This document shows positions 1 to 14,500 of a DNA stretch of 64,000 nt, in pieces. The translations under genes and the position numbers were made by a program. The stretch covers positions 1,240,001-1,304,000 of the forward strand of contig CAJNOP010000012.1 in the NCBI GenBank assembly GCA_905250075.1, read 5' to 3'. Position 1 is the stretch's first letter, and every line of letters starts with the position of its first letter. The stretch comes from Rotaria sp. Silwood1. Lineage: Eukaryota; Rotifera; Eurotatoria; Philodinida; Philodinidae. The notes below the pieces were generated by a model. The model was given only the letters and a program-made list of their open reading frames with translations. It did not search any database and was not told where the DNA came from.

Positions 1-2536
1 ATGTATCTGATGGTAAACCTTGAATATTCCAATCTCGTACTTGTGTTGGTATAGATAGAAAATTTGCAAAATTAAATGATGGATTACATGGTATAGATAA
101 TTTTTTGATTTCTTTAAACCAAATTTCATTCATCATATGATCACGATATTGTGAAAGAAATGGACCCATATATGAAAGAAAAGCAGCAGCTAATAAACAA
201 TCACCAGTAACATAACTTATTTGTTGTTCAAGATCAGCTACAGTTGCTTCCCAACGAACTTTTTCACTTGCTAAACCATTAATAAGACGAGAAGCTTTTT
301 CAAGCATCATTTGCATATGTTCACAATCACGACGTAATTGTTCTTTTTCGGCCATTTGTTTTTCATAATTAGCCCGTAATTCATCAAGACGTTTTTGTGC
401 TTCTTGAATTTGTCTTTCAGCATCTGCTATTTGTGCTCGTTTTTCATTTAATTCAGCCATAGCTGCTTCATAACGATCTCGTTTTGGTTTGACTGTTTTG
501 AATATTTTTGAATAATCTTCCATAGCTCGTACCCATGCAAATAGACCAGCAGCAGCAACTGATACTCGCACTATTTTATTGTACAAAATAAGAAAACAAT
601 GAATTAATGCTAATTATTATCATAATTAATGATTATAACTTACAAAGTTCTTGTGGTGATAATAATGGATCAGATGTATATTTTCCTATTTTCATAATTA
701 TTTTGTCTGGAATATTATCTTTATCGAAATCAATTAATTGATTAATAAATGTTGTATCACCTTAAAAAAGGAAAATTTTCAGATTGAATTTAATATAAAT
801 TAATTAAATTGAAAAATTCTAATATTTTTCTCAGGAAACATCGATGTAGAATTTTAAAAAAAACTTTCTACATACTAATTGATAGAACGAAAGTCTTGAC
901 ACAAAATATTCACTCATTTTTCAGCCACTTCAAAATCAATACTTAAAGCTAGCAGCAAATTTTTTCATTCTTTCCAATTATATGTTCAGAAATTTCTTCT
1001 GGGATAATGAGGGAACTTCTTTAGGTAAAACGGTTTTTAACGGCTGAATTTACTCTATTAAGTATGATATTTAATTTTGCATGACAATTTTTAAAACTTT
1101 TGTATTTTTAAACGTATTTTTTTAAGAAATGATGTTCTGACCAATGTCAATTTCCATAGAAACTAATTTATTAATAGAAATGCATAGATAAGATGTAGCT
1201 TATTTTAATATCTGATGCAATGCTCTAAACTGGTGTTAAGTTGAAGCTGCTATTCAAAGACATAGACTAAGAAATACATCAAAGTCGTTACATAGTTTGG
1301 GACTTGTTCATAAAATTTACTGATAGTTGTTCGATATCAACTCAAAGTGAAATTCTGTTACTAACTGACTCTAACTAGTTGTTTTTAAAGTGGTCGAAGA
1401 CAGATTGAATATTTTGTGCTCAGACTTTCGCACCGTAAATCAAAACAAAATTTTCACATACCCAATTGTCGTTTAGCTTCTGCCCATGTTGGTTCCGAAC
1501 TTCTAAGAATCATAACAGCTTCTAGTGCTTTTTCAACAGGTACTGGTGGTCGTCCATAACTTTTAACTTCTGTAATTGAACTTTTAGTTAAGGATTGTAA
1601 AGCTGTATTAGCTGCTTCAAGTGCTGGCATAGCAGCTGCTAAATCTTCTTGAGCAGCTTGAGCAATAGTTGATGCTTTTTCTTCATCAATTTTAACACGT
1701 TCTTTTAATTTTTCAACTGTTGCTTTACTCTGTTCAACTTCACGCTGTTCATTAACAAGACCACCTAATGATTCTTCACATTTCTTTTGTGCTTCATTAG
1801 CTAAAGCACGTTTCTTTTCAAGTTCAACTGACATTTCTGTTACTTGAACTTTGGCTTCTTCGATTTTGCCTAAACCATTTGTTAATTTATCACGTGCATC
1901 ACATAATTCTTTACGTTTTTCATACAAAAGTCTAATAAAATCAAAGAACATTTTATTTAAAAAAAAATAGAAATAAACATAAATTTAAAAAATATTTTAT
2001 CTTACTTTCTATAACCAGTTGTTAATTCTAGAAAATTACTTGGTGTTACATAATTTCGTCGACGCATTTCATTCCACATTTGTATTGAACATTGATAAAC
2101 AGAATTATGTACTGTAGCAAATATTTGAGCAATGGATGGACGAAACTATTCATATGAGAAAAAGAAAAATTTCATTAAACACAAATGTTTTTTGTTTTCT
2201 CTTCATCAATAAAACAAATTCACACAAAAATGAAAATGACTTCATGCAAATGGACAAAAGAAAAAATATCAAAAAGAAAAAACATGATAAAGTGATACGT
2301 GAAAAGAAAAACAACAGTATCCATTGTCTTACCGTTGCAAACTGGAAATTTTTATTTAGGTAGATTAGACAAAATAAATCTTTTTAATTTGAAAATTATT
2401 TACCTTTTCATCACCAGCTAATTCAATTTGAGAGAGGTAACGTTCACCAACTTCAAGTAAAGCATCTTGTGGCCAATCAGCAAATAAATCGATTGTTGTA
2501 CAATTAACTAATGATGGATACATACGAATACGATTT
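1..2536 (-). other. DNAH2: DNAH2 stalk, microtubule-binding domain and start of AAA5
   Basis: Exons 2404-2536, 2006-2145, 1462-1931, 644-760 and 1-570 encode the coiled-coil stalk. CC1 is the charged Ala/Glu/Lys-rich stretch in 1462-1931, ending in the conserved SYGRPP and [12 protein letters not shown]; the microtubule-binding tip lies in 644-760 and the start of the next exon; CC2 fills most of 1-570. The exon then reads [16 protein letters not shown] and [12 protein letters not shown], the AAA5 entry, and runs off the window. AAA5, AAA6 and the C-terminal domain must lie left of position 1. Confidence 0.9.
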
Positions 2537-5500
2537 CTATCAAATAAAATAAACAGAATTGTTAAACAAAAAAGGATTTATCAGGTATATTATTTCCATT
2601 CTTGACAAGAATTGATAATCACTATTGGAATTCACAGTTAACGAAGGGACTATTCTAACTGATATCTGTCATTTGAGGTCATATTAGATTCATTAGCAAG
2701 TGTTAGTGTGGCGAGCAAAAGTCTAGTAGAATTCGTCCGCATGTGCCTTTCATGCCGAGTTATAACTACTACCCATTTCAAAGTATAATATGCTCCCCTA
2801 TTTTTCGAATAAATTTTGATAGGAACATAAGAGAGACCTGAAGTTTTCAATATTCTAGAGAGAAGGATCGAAGTATATCGGAAACTGATTGATCAGCAGT
2901 TAACCCATAGGTAAGTTCTTGGTAAGCAATAATAGTGTCAAATCATTTCGAACCTAAAAAAAATATCACCACTTCACTCAACATTGTGAATTATCCCTGC
3001 ATAACTACTTTTTCAAGCGACTAAATGTCAGCTAGATAAAATTGAGAGTCTCAGGAAAAGCCTTAAAATTCTCGATCGAAGTAAACTAGGAATGTTGGCC
3101 TTGTGTAGATCAGAAGGAGAATAACTTCAGAATATCATTTTTGAAAATCTCTTCAAAGAACTCATCTGATTAGCCAATTGATGATCAATCAATTTTTTAT
3201 ATACTTCGATGGTTCGGAGGTTTTTTCCCTTGAATAGTGAAAATCACGAGTCTTCATGATGTTTCTATTAAAATTTATTCAAAAAATAGTGAAGCACATT
3301 ATATTTTGAAATGGATGATAGTTTATTGGATTTTCGACTCATTCGTAGGTAGATTCCAAAAATCAAATAACGAAGTTTCGATCTAAAATTTTGCCTGTAC
3401 GTACAAATATTGATTCCTAGAATATTTGGGCATTTTCAGCTGAAAAGAATGTTCGTTCATTGACTTATTGAATTTTCAAATGATATTTAATTTGTATGAC
3501 AGACAGCTATTTTTAGAATTTCAAGATCTTGACGAAGAAACATTATTCTTTTCGACTGAGGCTTCCTGATTTTTCTAAGAGTCATTAGACCTATCTATAG
3601 GCAAACTTTTAGATCGAAAGTCGGTGATTTTATTTTTTCGAAATCATCTATAAACGAGCTCAAAGTCTAATGAACCAACCATAACTCAGTGTCAAAGGCT
3701 CCTTAGGCGAATTCTCACTTCTTTTGTGTAATCTTCTTGATAGAAAAAAAACAATATTTGATTTCGATTCTTCGAATATAGTCAAATTTGGATTTCAAAA
3801 AAAGAAGCAAAATCCTACCGAAAAACTTCTCCAACAGGACTCATACAAACAACCATATGTAAATTTGCTTTAACACGATCAAGTAAAAATGCATAAACTT
3901 CTTGATTATTATCTTCATCAATTCCTTCTTTTTTTAATTCTGCTGCCATTGATGTTTTAATTTCTTCAAGTTCATCTGTACGAAATAGATTTGGTACTTC
4001 ACCTGAACTTAAAATATTATTAATATCTTCAAAAAATGTTTCTTCAACAGCTTGTGTATCAACAAATATAAATGTTGTTTCACGATTTGATACACTTGCT
4101 TGTTTATATAAACGTTTTAAATCTTCACGAAATTCATTTCGACGATAATTTTTTGCAATTTCAATTTTAAATACAGCATAATTACATATAAATGATGATA
4201 ATTTAGCTAATGATTGTCTTCCAGATCCACCAATACCAATTAAAAGCATATTACCTCGTGGTTGTCGAATAACACGTACAATACGTGTTAAATGTAATAT
4301 AGCATCACGAAATAGAACTAAATCCATTGGAACTGTACCTGGTGTTTCATTATAATCTTTAAGAACTTTTTCCATATGAATTTTTAATTTATCAAAATCC
4401 AATAAATCTTCATAAATTTCATCTTGATTAACAAAATCACCGAATGCTGGTGGAATTCGATTTTGACATATTGAATGAAATGTTACATCCATATGAGTAC
4501 CTAATTTTTCACTTAAAATCGCACTAAATTGCTCACGATCTTTATCATCATTAAGTCGATCAGCAAAAACTCTAAAATTAAAGAAAATAAATCAATACAA
4601 AATAACTTCTTGAAAATAAAATTATTACCGAAAACATTCATGAATCCATAAACGAATCATTGTCTGTTTTGATGTAATTAATTTTCTATCAGCACGTAAT
4701 AAACCTTGGAAAATCTTTGAAATATCTCGTAAATTAAATAAATAATAAATTTTTGTTGGTGTTGGTAAAAATTTTTGTACAATTGTTTCATACATTTCAA
4801 TTGTTGCTGATGTTAATGCATCTGGTAATGTTTTAAATTCATCATCAAAATCTGCTAAACGTTGAGAAATCATCGAACCAAATATTCGACGAATTTCTGT
4901 AGCCTTAAATAAAAAAAAAAAGAACAAAACAATTAGTTTTCAATCAAATCTTCTTATCAACACCTACTGATGGAAACGTCATATTAATTAAATTAAATCT
5001 ACTTTGTAATCGTGGACTAATAACTGTTCGACCACCACCAGGTGGACCCATACCAGTTAATAATAACATATCCTAAATAATTATATAGAAATTTAAAATG
5101 AAAAGAAAACTATTTCTTCAATATATACTTTAATATATTTAACCGTTTGATTTTTTCTATCATACCAAAATCCAAAATCAAGCCATAATCTTAATAATTC
5201 TAATGGTGGTTGTGAACCATATTCATCTTTAGCTGGCATATTAAAATCATCCATAAAATTTAATAATTTCTTTCCACCAATTGGTACATAAACACCTTTA
5301 ACACGTTTTTCAACACGTGCTTCAATAATTTCTTGTACAATATTTGATGATGTTTGTGCACTCATATTTATAATTAATGTTGAATATTCTCTTGCATCTA
5401 ATTCTGACATAACAGCATGTGCAACTGATGTTTTACCTGTACCAACAGGACCACATAATAAACATGGATGTCCTTGTTTAATAAGTGCTGATACAAGATA

Positions 5501-8500
5501 TTTATAACGTATTGTATCAACAGTTGGTACAATTATTTTATAGAATGGTATATCAGAATTTAATTTCCAACCTGAACGTAATTTATCTTCCCATGATAAC
5601 CATGCACGTTGTTTAGGATCAACATAATATTCATAAACACTATCTTTATTTGGTATTGTACCTTCTAATTCACGAACAAATGCATCTATTTTTTTACGAC
5701 TATCTTCATCAACTGATGCACAAACAGACCATATTGTTGAAAATAAAAACCATAATTCAGTTAAACGTGAAAAATTATCTTCATCAGCTGGATCAACACC
5801 ATTTTCTTTTGTTGCTAATGAATCAAATAAATAAGAAAATGAACGTACACCATTTAATTCAGCTATTGGAATTAATTCTTTGCAATTTTGTTGTTTAAAT
5901 TGTATGATAGGTTTTAAATATTTATTTGTTAAATATGTTAATGGTTCATGATATTCTTTTGGTTTTCGATTTATCCAACTAGTTATAAATGGACGCCAAG
6001 AAAGATTATCATAATCACAAAAGACAATACCACAACCTATAAAAAAAGAAAGGTTGAAAAGAAGAATGAACAACTTAACTTATTGGTCTCGGATTGTGCT
6101 AATAAATTAAGAAAGTGAAGCACATTTTCTATAGCTCATTATGAACATGCAACAAGGAAAATATTCGAGATGAGCTCTTCCAGAAGTCATATCACTGTTC
6201 GGCCAAGACTATGCTTATTTCATGAATAATAGAATCATCTAGAATGCTTTGATTTGCTTCGCTTACGCTCTATCAAAATTTCACTGATTTAAAAAAAAAG
6301 ATATGGTCTTTTGTTATTAATTAAATTAATATTGTCTGAATATAAAAAACAATTTAATACCTGGTCACGTTCCCTTATGAACCATTTTATAGCATCTCGA
6401 GTTCAGGATAGAACACGCCAGGTTCGAAACTGTTGGACTGGGTTATTGATTGGTCGTCAAAAGATCGAAGAAAATAGTGAAGTTGAAAACTATTTTTAAT
6501 AGAGACCGAAAAGAACTTTTCACGAAACTCAAGTATTTCAAGTTTTTGTTTATTTATAGGATGAATGTAACTTTCTATACAGTTTGAAAATCTTGCTTTT
6601 TGTAAATTAATAAACGAAATAACTGCCGATGATGGATAAAATACATCTGATAAGGATGAAGCAGCTATGCCTATGATGTAATTTTTTTTTGTTGTATAGG
6701 AGTTATTTTTCCATCTAACGATGATTGTATCGTAATCGAGTGATTATTGGTTGTAACTTTTAGAGTATGACTCGTTTAAATGTTGATATATTCAATTATT
6801 TCTATGATTTGTACTTACGTGAAACTGTAGCAGGTGATGCAACAGCCATATCTCCAGTTTCAAAAAGAAGTGTAACTTGTTCTGGCATAGCAATACGTTC
6901 ACCATTAGTTAATGTCAAAATTTTATTGTCATCCATAACGGAATTCATTGATTCAATCCAAACAGCATCAATCTATTACAAAACATGAAAATTTTAACTC
7001 ATAAAAAAAATAATAATAATCTTACAGGACAATCAAATAAAATCCATTTTTGATCAGATTTATCATCTAAAACATAAAATTGATCACAAATTAAATTATT
7101 TATTATTAATTTTACCTGCACAAGCCGTTCGCATTATATTTGAAAGTATACCATCATTCCATTCACCAGTTGCTAAATCTGATGCTCCATAAAGTTCATT
7201 AATTGATATTGATTTAGCATTAATTGGATATTCTTGTACACGTTGAAATAATGAATCTGATGAATCTTGTGTTGCTATTCTTGTCATTGAACGTTTTAAT
7301 GTTTGCCATATAGCTGTTTTACCTGATTGTGTACAACCAACAAGTACAACAGAATGTCGAGAATTTTTTGTTTCAAATAATTGTATAACTTTTGTGACTG
7401 TATGAACTGTACTTTGTAAATATTGTGCGGCAAGTTCAGTTTCAATAGCAGCTTTAAATTTGGAATAATCAATTGTTGGTGTATCAATATCAGGAAATAA
7501 ATCTGATACAATGCCATTAAATAATGGTAAATCTGGTTCAGTCATTTTAGCTACATTCATATCTTTCATAGCTAATATAACAACTTGATCATCTTTTAAA
7601 TGTGGTGAATCACGTTTTTTACGACCAGCATAACGCAGAACAGCAGCCATTGAACGAAGACCAAAGTCGTAAAAGTCTAAATAGGGTAACAACTTAAGGA
7701 CTCTATCAAATTAAGTGATCTATTTTGAATTAAGAAATCAAGTGTACTATGTTGTAGACTAACGAGGGAACATTCCGAAGTGTCACACCGCTTTTGAATC
7801 GATTGTATGAGGATTATGTAGGTCCTAATGATCTCTGAATCCTCCCAAAAAAGTTCGTGCCGCTAGCTTCGTACTGCTGAGATATAGCATTTTTACTATA
7901 TGTTTCGGAAAAGTCGTGGTCCCCCTCAGGAACATCAGGAAAAGTGAGTTTTGAGTTTCAGCCTGAAACTTTGCATGTGTATAGACCTCAATGAGAACAG
8001 TTTATTATGAATGTTTCAGATATTTTGGTTGCTCCTAGTCTGAGATGAGAACATCGGATCCGCTGGGGTATATGAGCAATTTTATGATAATTGTATCTTA
8101 GGATAGGTGCGACGAAAAAAGCTGAAACTTTCACAATAAAGTATTCTCATTGAGCCCTATATCTATGCAAAGTTTGAAATTGAAATTCAAAATTCAGTTT
8201 TCCAAGTGTTCCTGAGGGGGACCACAGATCTCTTTTCTTAAACATACAGTAAAAAGGCAGTATATCAGCAATAATAAGCTAGCGGCACGAATTTTTTTCA
8301 GAGAATTCATAGATCGTTAGGATCTACATAATGCACATGTGCTCGACTTAAAAGCGATGTGACAATTGAGAATGCTCCCTCGTAAGTCAAAGTGCATTAA
8401 ATAGTATATTGTAAATCTTATTGTCATACTACTCTAAAAGAACTAGAACCAATTTCCTGATAGACGATTATACATCCAAAGCATGATCATTGTGGTTCTT

Positions 8501-11500
8501 GATATCAATCTAAAATATTTTACTATCTTTGATAGGAGAAAAAATGTGGCTTTTCAATAGTTCACCGTCATTTTTCACTCATGGTAAGTCACTGTGTGTT
8601 CAGTAGTATTGACCATAAAAAACGCACCATTAGTGAAAAACGCTAGTAAAGTACTGAAAACTCGCATTTTTTTCCTATCAACGATAGCATGATCGTTGTA
8701 ATTCGCAAAAAGTTCTACAAACACTTCGGATTGCTGCCAAGAACCACAATGATCGCGCTTTGGATACATAGTCAACTATTAGTAAATTGACTTTAGTTCT
8801 TTCAAAGTCTTATAAAGATAAGATATACTATATCCTATCTATCGCACCTCGACTTTCTCTATAGCATTGTATATTTGATTTCTTAATCCGGCAGAACCCT
8901 TTCTAATGAATAAAAGTATGTTTTTTTTTCACACCTTGTTTTGATAATTGTTGTGCACATAATTGATAAAGTGTATAAACTTTTGTTGCAAGTAAACGTG
9001 TATCTGAGAAACCTTCACCAAAAAGAATAATTTCAGCAATATAATTACTATCTGGAACAACCATAGATATTGGACGAAACATTGATTTCAAGTTGTCTGG
9101 TAATTCAGTACGACCAGCATAACCTAAACAATAATAGAAATTAATTAAACATAACAAAGAAATTCATTTAATAAACCTGGATTCATAGTAATAAATAATC
9201 CACATGACCAAACAAGATCAATATCTTGTCCTTGAAAGGTGAATTTTTTACTTAAATAACGTTTATCAATTGTTGCAAATGCATCTTCTTCGGACATATT
9301 TGTTTTAGCACGTATAGCATTTTCAATTTCACTTTTAAGTGTTGTCATTGCATTTAATATTGATGTTATTTGTTGAGCAACAACAGAAAGTACTTCAATA
9401 TTAATTCTAAATTAAATTATGATACAAATAAAATCGAAACAACAAAAAAGAAAATAATTTCAATTACCGATTAAATTCATCAAAACAACCCCAAGCACCT
9501 GTTTGACAATAACCACAAAACATACGACCCATTGATTTATAATCAATGGCATCTGAACAATTCGTAACAATAACATAGAATGCCATAGCTTTGCCCAAAT
9601 CTTTAACTGTTTCAGTTTTACCAGTACCTAAGAGAATACGTTTTATATTATTGTATAGTTCAATAAAATTCAATCTTACCAGCAGGTCCTTTTGGTGATC
9701 CGCCTCGACATAATGATAAAGCAATAGTTAAAGTCATATAACATCTAAAAAGAAGCAAATAATTTTAAAATATATATATATTAGAATTAGTCTTTACCTA
9801 TCAGTTAATGGTGTAATAACTAATCTTCCAGAATTTCCTAAATATTCACAACCATACCAAAATCTTCCAATAGCTTGTTCAATAATAATATCATCTTTTC
9901 TCCAATAAAATCTTAATTGTTGTTGCCATTCAAATGATGATTCAGTTTTAATTTGATTTTTAATTAAATCATTAATAACATCTCTTGCATGAATTTCAAT
10001 TGTAACTAATGAAACAAGTTTAATACGTTCAAGTTTTGTTAAATTTTTTTTAATCATATCAGTAAAATTTCTTAAAACAAGATGTTGTTTTTTTCTATCT
10101 GTTCTTAATTTTAATACATTATCACGTAAAGATTTTTGTACTTCTTCTGTCCATTGTATTTGACTTGCTGTTATACATGCTTGACCTGGATGAGATTTTA
10201 ACCATTTTTCACGTTTTGTACCACAATTTGATAAATCAAGACGACATGCAAAAACTTTACGTTTAACAACTTCTTTCATTTTATTTTCAACATCACGTAA
10301 CCATTTTTCAACTTGTCCATCAAGTAAAACCTAAAACGAATATTTTGTTGTTGTTTTTTTTTCTGTATTAAATAAAAATTATCAAGAAAAAAAAATGAAA
10401 ACTTACTTGACCCTCAAATGGAACAACTTCATCTTCATTTGAACGCATTTCTGTTGCCGACATTGGTCCATTAGTAGTTGATTTAACTAAAGTTAATGTT
10501 TTAATATTATCAAATAATTTTTTCATATGTGGCATAACACCAGGTGGATTTTTTGATTGACCTAAGATTTCAAGTAAATCATCATTTGATATAAAATAAA
10601 ATCTTGGAAATTGTCGACGTTTATTTTCTAAATACATCTCAAGAGATTTTTGTATTTCTTCAAGATTAGAATTCATATATTGTAATTCTTTATCAACACC
10701 TTCTAAATGTGTTGCATGAAATGCATTTGGTGATTGATTTAATGTTGTCATAACAGCTTTCCATTTTTCATTAACTTCATCAAATAAAGCAGTTTCTTTA
10801 GCTAATTGACGACGAATATCTTCACCATAGAAAATGTTCTAAAGAAAGTTATATATTTGAGAAAATCTTTTGTTTTTTTTTGTTTTAGAATTAAAATTAC
10901 TTCAAGATATAACCATTGTCGTTGAACAGTTAACCATAATTCAGTTACTTCAAGAACATGAGATATATCACGTTCCCATTTATCAACTTCTTTAGCAAAT
11001 GGTTTAATAAAACGAGATGCTTTAAATGTTGATAATGATATTTGATGGTCTTCAATGGTTTTATTAATTTCTTCAGTTGATTTGATTTTAAAATGACCTA
11101 GAAAAAGAATTTTTATTTAATTTTGATAAACAATTGCTTAGGTAACAAGAACTGATCGTAGAACAATGGAAATCTTGTTTCTCAAATAAGGTTATTTTCG
11201 GTGAACAGAAGTCAAAATTACGCGCGATGGTAGTTGCAACTATTCGTATTTCTATGAACGTTTACAGTCGAACGTAGTGAAAAAATGGACTGTATTTCGT
11301 CATAATACTAGTGGTGGAGTCAGAGAGAGCTCGATCTTCTCAGCCCCAAATCCTAACTTTGCCACTATGTAAAACACCAGTTTAATGTACAATAAAATAC
11401 CGTTCGTAAACAGGTCATAAAGGGCCTTATATGGTCGCATACGCGCCGTATTGTTCGACCAGAGTAAATATAGTGTCCATCGAATCAAGAACGATGATTG

Positions 11501-14500
11501 CAGTCATCGAGACAGTCAAAAACGGTACTGTATACTGCCGTTTCATACAGTTTCGATTGTAACAAGCTGTACATTGAAGTGCGGTAGATGCAGTATTACG
11601 AGCGTATTTCAGAATCGAGTATCCGATCGTATAAAATTCAGTGAAATATAGTGGTAATACTGCACCTATCAACAATCAAAACGGCAGCTTGCTACTGTGC
11701 TGATTTGATCTGAGAAGTCCAGTTTTCTTTTTCGAACATTATACAATAATTTTTCTGTGAAAATAGTTCTCAATCATCGATATATAAAGTATTCTATTGA
11801 TTTCTTGCTGATATCATATCAGCAATATTGCTATTGAGAGTGTATATTTAATTCCATGAGATTCAAACTGGATACAAACTGTTAGTAGACAGTTCGATAT
11901 AATGTGCGCTAATAAATGTCCCATATATAAACCAAGAATCATCTCTACTCAAATATATATACATACCTTTATCTTTAAATGGTGTAATCTCAAATTCGAC
12001 TTTTTCCCATTGTTCTCTAATTTTTTCAATACCACGTTCAATTTGTGCTTCTTTTTGTGCTGCTTCACTAATTTCATTAATTAATTGTGCATTTTCTTCA
12101 AAATGCATATTAATAATAGCTTCTAAAGTAAAATCTTCTGATGATTCATCAAATTCTTTTTGTGATTCATCTTTAATACGTCTCCAATGACGATCTCTCA
12201 TATCTTTATTATGTAAATCTTTCATTAAAGGCATTGTACGTCGAAATTGATCAACACGACTTTTAGTTGAATCAATAATTTCCCAATTTTTTTCACGAAA
12301 ATCTTTTGATAATTTATGTAATTTTTTATATTGTGCTTGAGCATAATCTTCCATAACTTGTGTTTGAAGATTTCCAAATGTTGTTAATTTCCATTTATCA
12401 AACATTTGATTCCAATCAAGTGCCATTGACCATATACCTTCTAATGCTTCAATATCTTTTTCAAGATTTTGTATATCTTTTGATAATGGATGATCAATAC
12501 GAAATATTCCAAGACCACGACGAAGTTCTTGTTCTTCTTCTTTTAATTTAGCTAAACGTTGTTTCATCGCTTCAATTTGATTAAGTGCTTCTTCAGGTGT
12601 TGTTGATGATGTAAATGGACCACTTGTTTTAAAATCTGATACAAGTTCACTAACACTCTTTTTAAAATCTTCAGATTGTTGTAATAATTTTGATTTGAAT
12701 TTTTCACGTAATTTTTTCAACATTTCTTCACTGTCAGTTAAACATTGAAGATAATGTTGCCAACGTTCATCTAATTGTGCTAGCATCTCACGAGTCTAAT
12801 AATCATAAGAATCTATTTTATTTTTTCACATTCAAACAAATGAAAATAAGACTTTTGAAATAACTTTCATCGTCTTTAAAAGTTGTTTTTTTCTTGACAG
12901 ACAAGTGGAGGGGAAGGGAGAGGGGGAGACACCACAAATTTATTCCATATTGATATCTCTTTTTTTCTTTGGAGTGAAGGGTAAGAATTAGAACTAATTG
13001 GATTTGGATCCGATTTATTGAATGTTTTGAGAACCCAATCGATTCGTGCTTTAATACGCTCAACGAACTTTTTTAATCAGAATCGGATATAGACTATTGA
13101 ATCCCATCAGGTTCGGGGCCAATCCGACGGGTTCTAGTGAGTATAGATGTGAGTGAGCAGAAAAGAGACAATATTGGTGTAACCAGAAGATCGTGAGTGA
13201 TAGGGTAGTGCCTTACGGTCTTGAGGGTAATCCATGCAATAGAGAGTATCATTGACAGTAATTGTTATGTTTTTCTTTGTGCCGGTGCTAGGGCGGCGCC
13301 CAGCTTACCCTATTTTTCGTTACGGCACTAATAGACATTCGTACTCTTAAGATCTGAAAACAAGGAAGTGTGAATGACAAGACTATGAAAAATTTTATTG
13401 AAAATGTTGCATTCATTGTTGATATCTGGTAAAACATTTTTCTGCACTAGTAGTATATCTAACGATTTTCACACTATAGAGTCCATGACTCCTATACAAT
13501 TTCATAGAATTCCAACAAATTCCAATCTTTCCATCTTGAATAAAACTCGTAATTTTTTATATCATATAGAAAACTTACCGTAGCCGGAACAGGTTTTTCA
13601 TATTTTTCAAGTAAAGCAAATTGTTCTTGTAAAGGTGCAAATTTGCCTTCATAAACTGGTAAGTCTTGTTGTAATGTTTCCAATAATTTTTGTTTAGCTT
13701 CGAGTCCATAATGATTTTCTGGTGTCATCATAACACTAAATCAAACATTAAAAACAAAACTCAAGAAATTCATTTTATACTATCGTATTCTTACCTAACA
13801 CTATTCTCTTCGATATAACGTGTTAATTGTTCTAAACCATTTGTTGCTAATTTCAATAAAAGAGCTAGAAATAGAAAAGAAAAAAAAACAAATCATTATT
13901 TAATATTATTTAATTTTATTTTTTTCATTACCAGTTAATTTTGCTTGCCATTGTAAACAGTGAACAACTAAAGCATTTTTCAATGGAGAACAATCAACAA
14001 GTACAAATTGTACTGTTGCAAATGTATCACGTGATTGTACATTATTAGCAACTTCAGTATAACGATTAATATCAGCATCAAAAAATGATGCATCTGGACA
14101 ACGTTCTTCATAACGTGCAATAAAACGTTCTTTATCAACATCCCATAATTCTCGTACACCATTCCATGTTGTTTGATAATCATCAAGATGTTTTTCATTT
14201 GCATCAAGTCCAACAGCTATTTGTTGTTGTAAATTTTGTTTAGCTTCATCTTTATTAAGTAACATATGAAGTGACTAAAACAATTCAAATATTCATATAG
14301 TTCTTGAAATAATTAGATCTATTTACTTTTTATTTCATCAAAAAAATTTTAAAAAAATGATATGATCATGTTTAAAGAAACTATAATTTATATTCTTTTT
14401 AATAAAATATCTCTATACTAATATTCAAAATTTCTGTTTCTTATGATACGAAACATTTAACTCAAATCGAAATAGCGTTTTGAACAGGTAATGAAGTTCT

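Larger units (their letters stand above)
3819..9744 (-). other. DNAH2: DNAH2 motor ring: AAA1 to AAA4
   Basis: The motor ring begins after the linker. AAA1 carries GPAGTGKTE, split by the 52-bp intron 9628-9679 (about residue 1,925), followed by CFDEFNR and FITMNPGYAGR, the Walker B and sensor regions. AAA2 has [10 protein letters not shown] in 7116-7676 (about residue 2,225). AAA3 has [10 protein letters not shown] with the Walker B-like FMDDFNMP in 5129-6035 (about residue 2,560). AAA4 has [10 protein letters not shown] in 3819-4571 (about residue 2,910), then FIFVDTQ and [13 protein letters not shown]. All four nucleotide-binding loops look intact, so an active ATPase is expected. Positions are from summed exon lengths. 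Confidence 0.93.

Noticed and set aside
11427..11675. Overlapping open frames on both strands in a DNAH2 intron
   Set aside because: They lie within a spliced, in-phase intron and show no family likeness.
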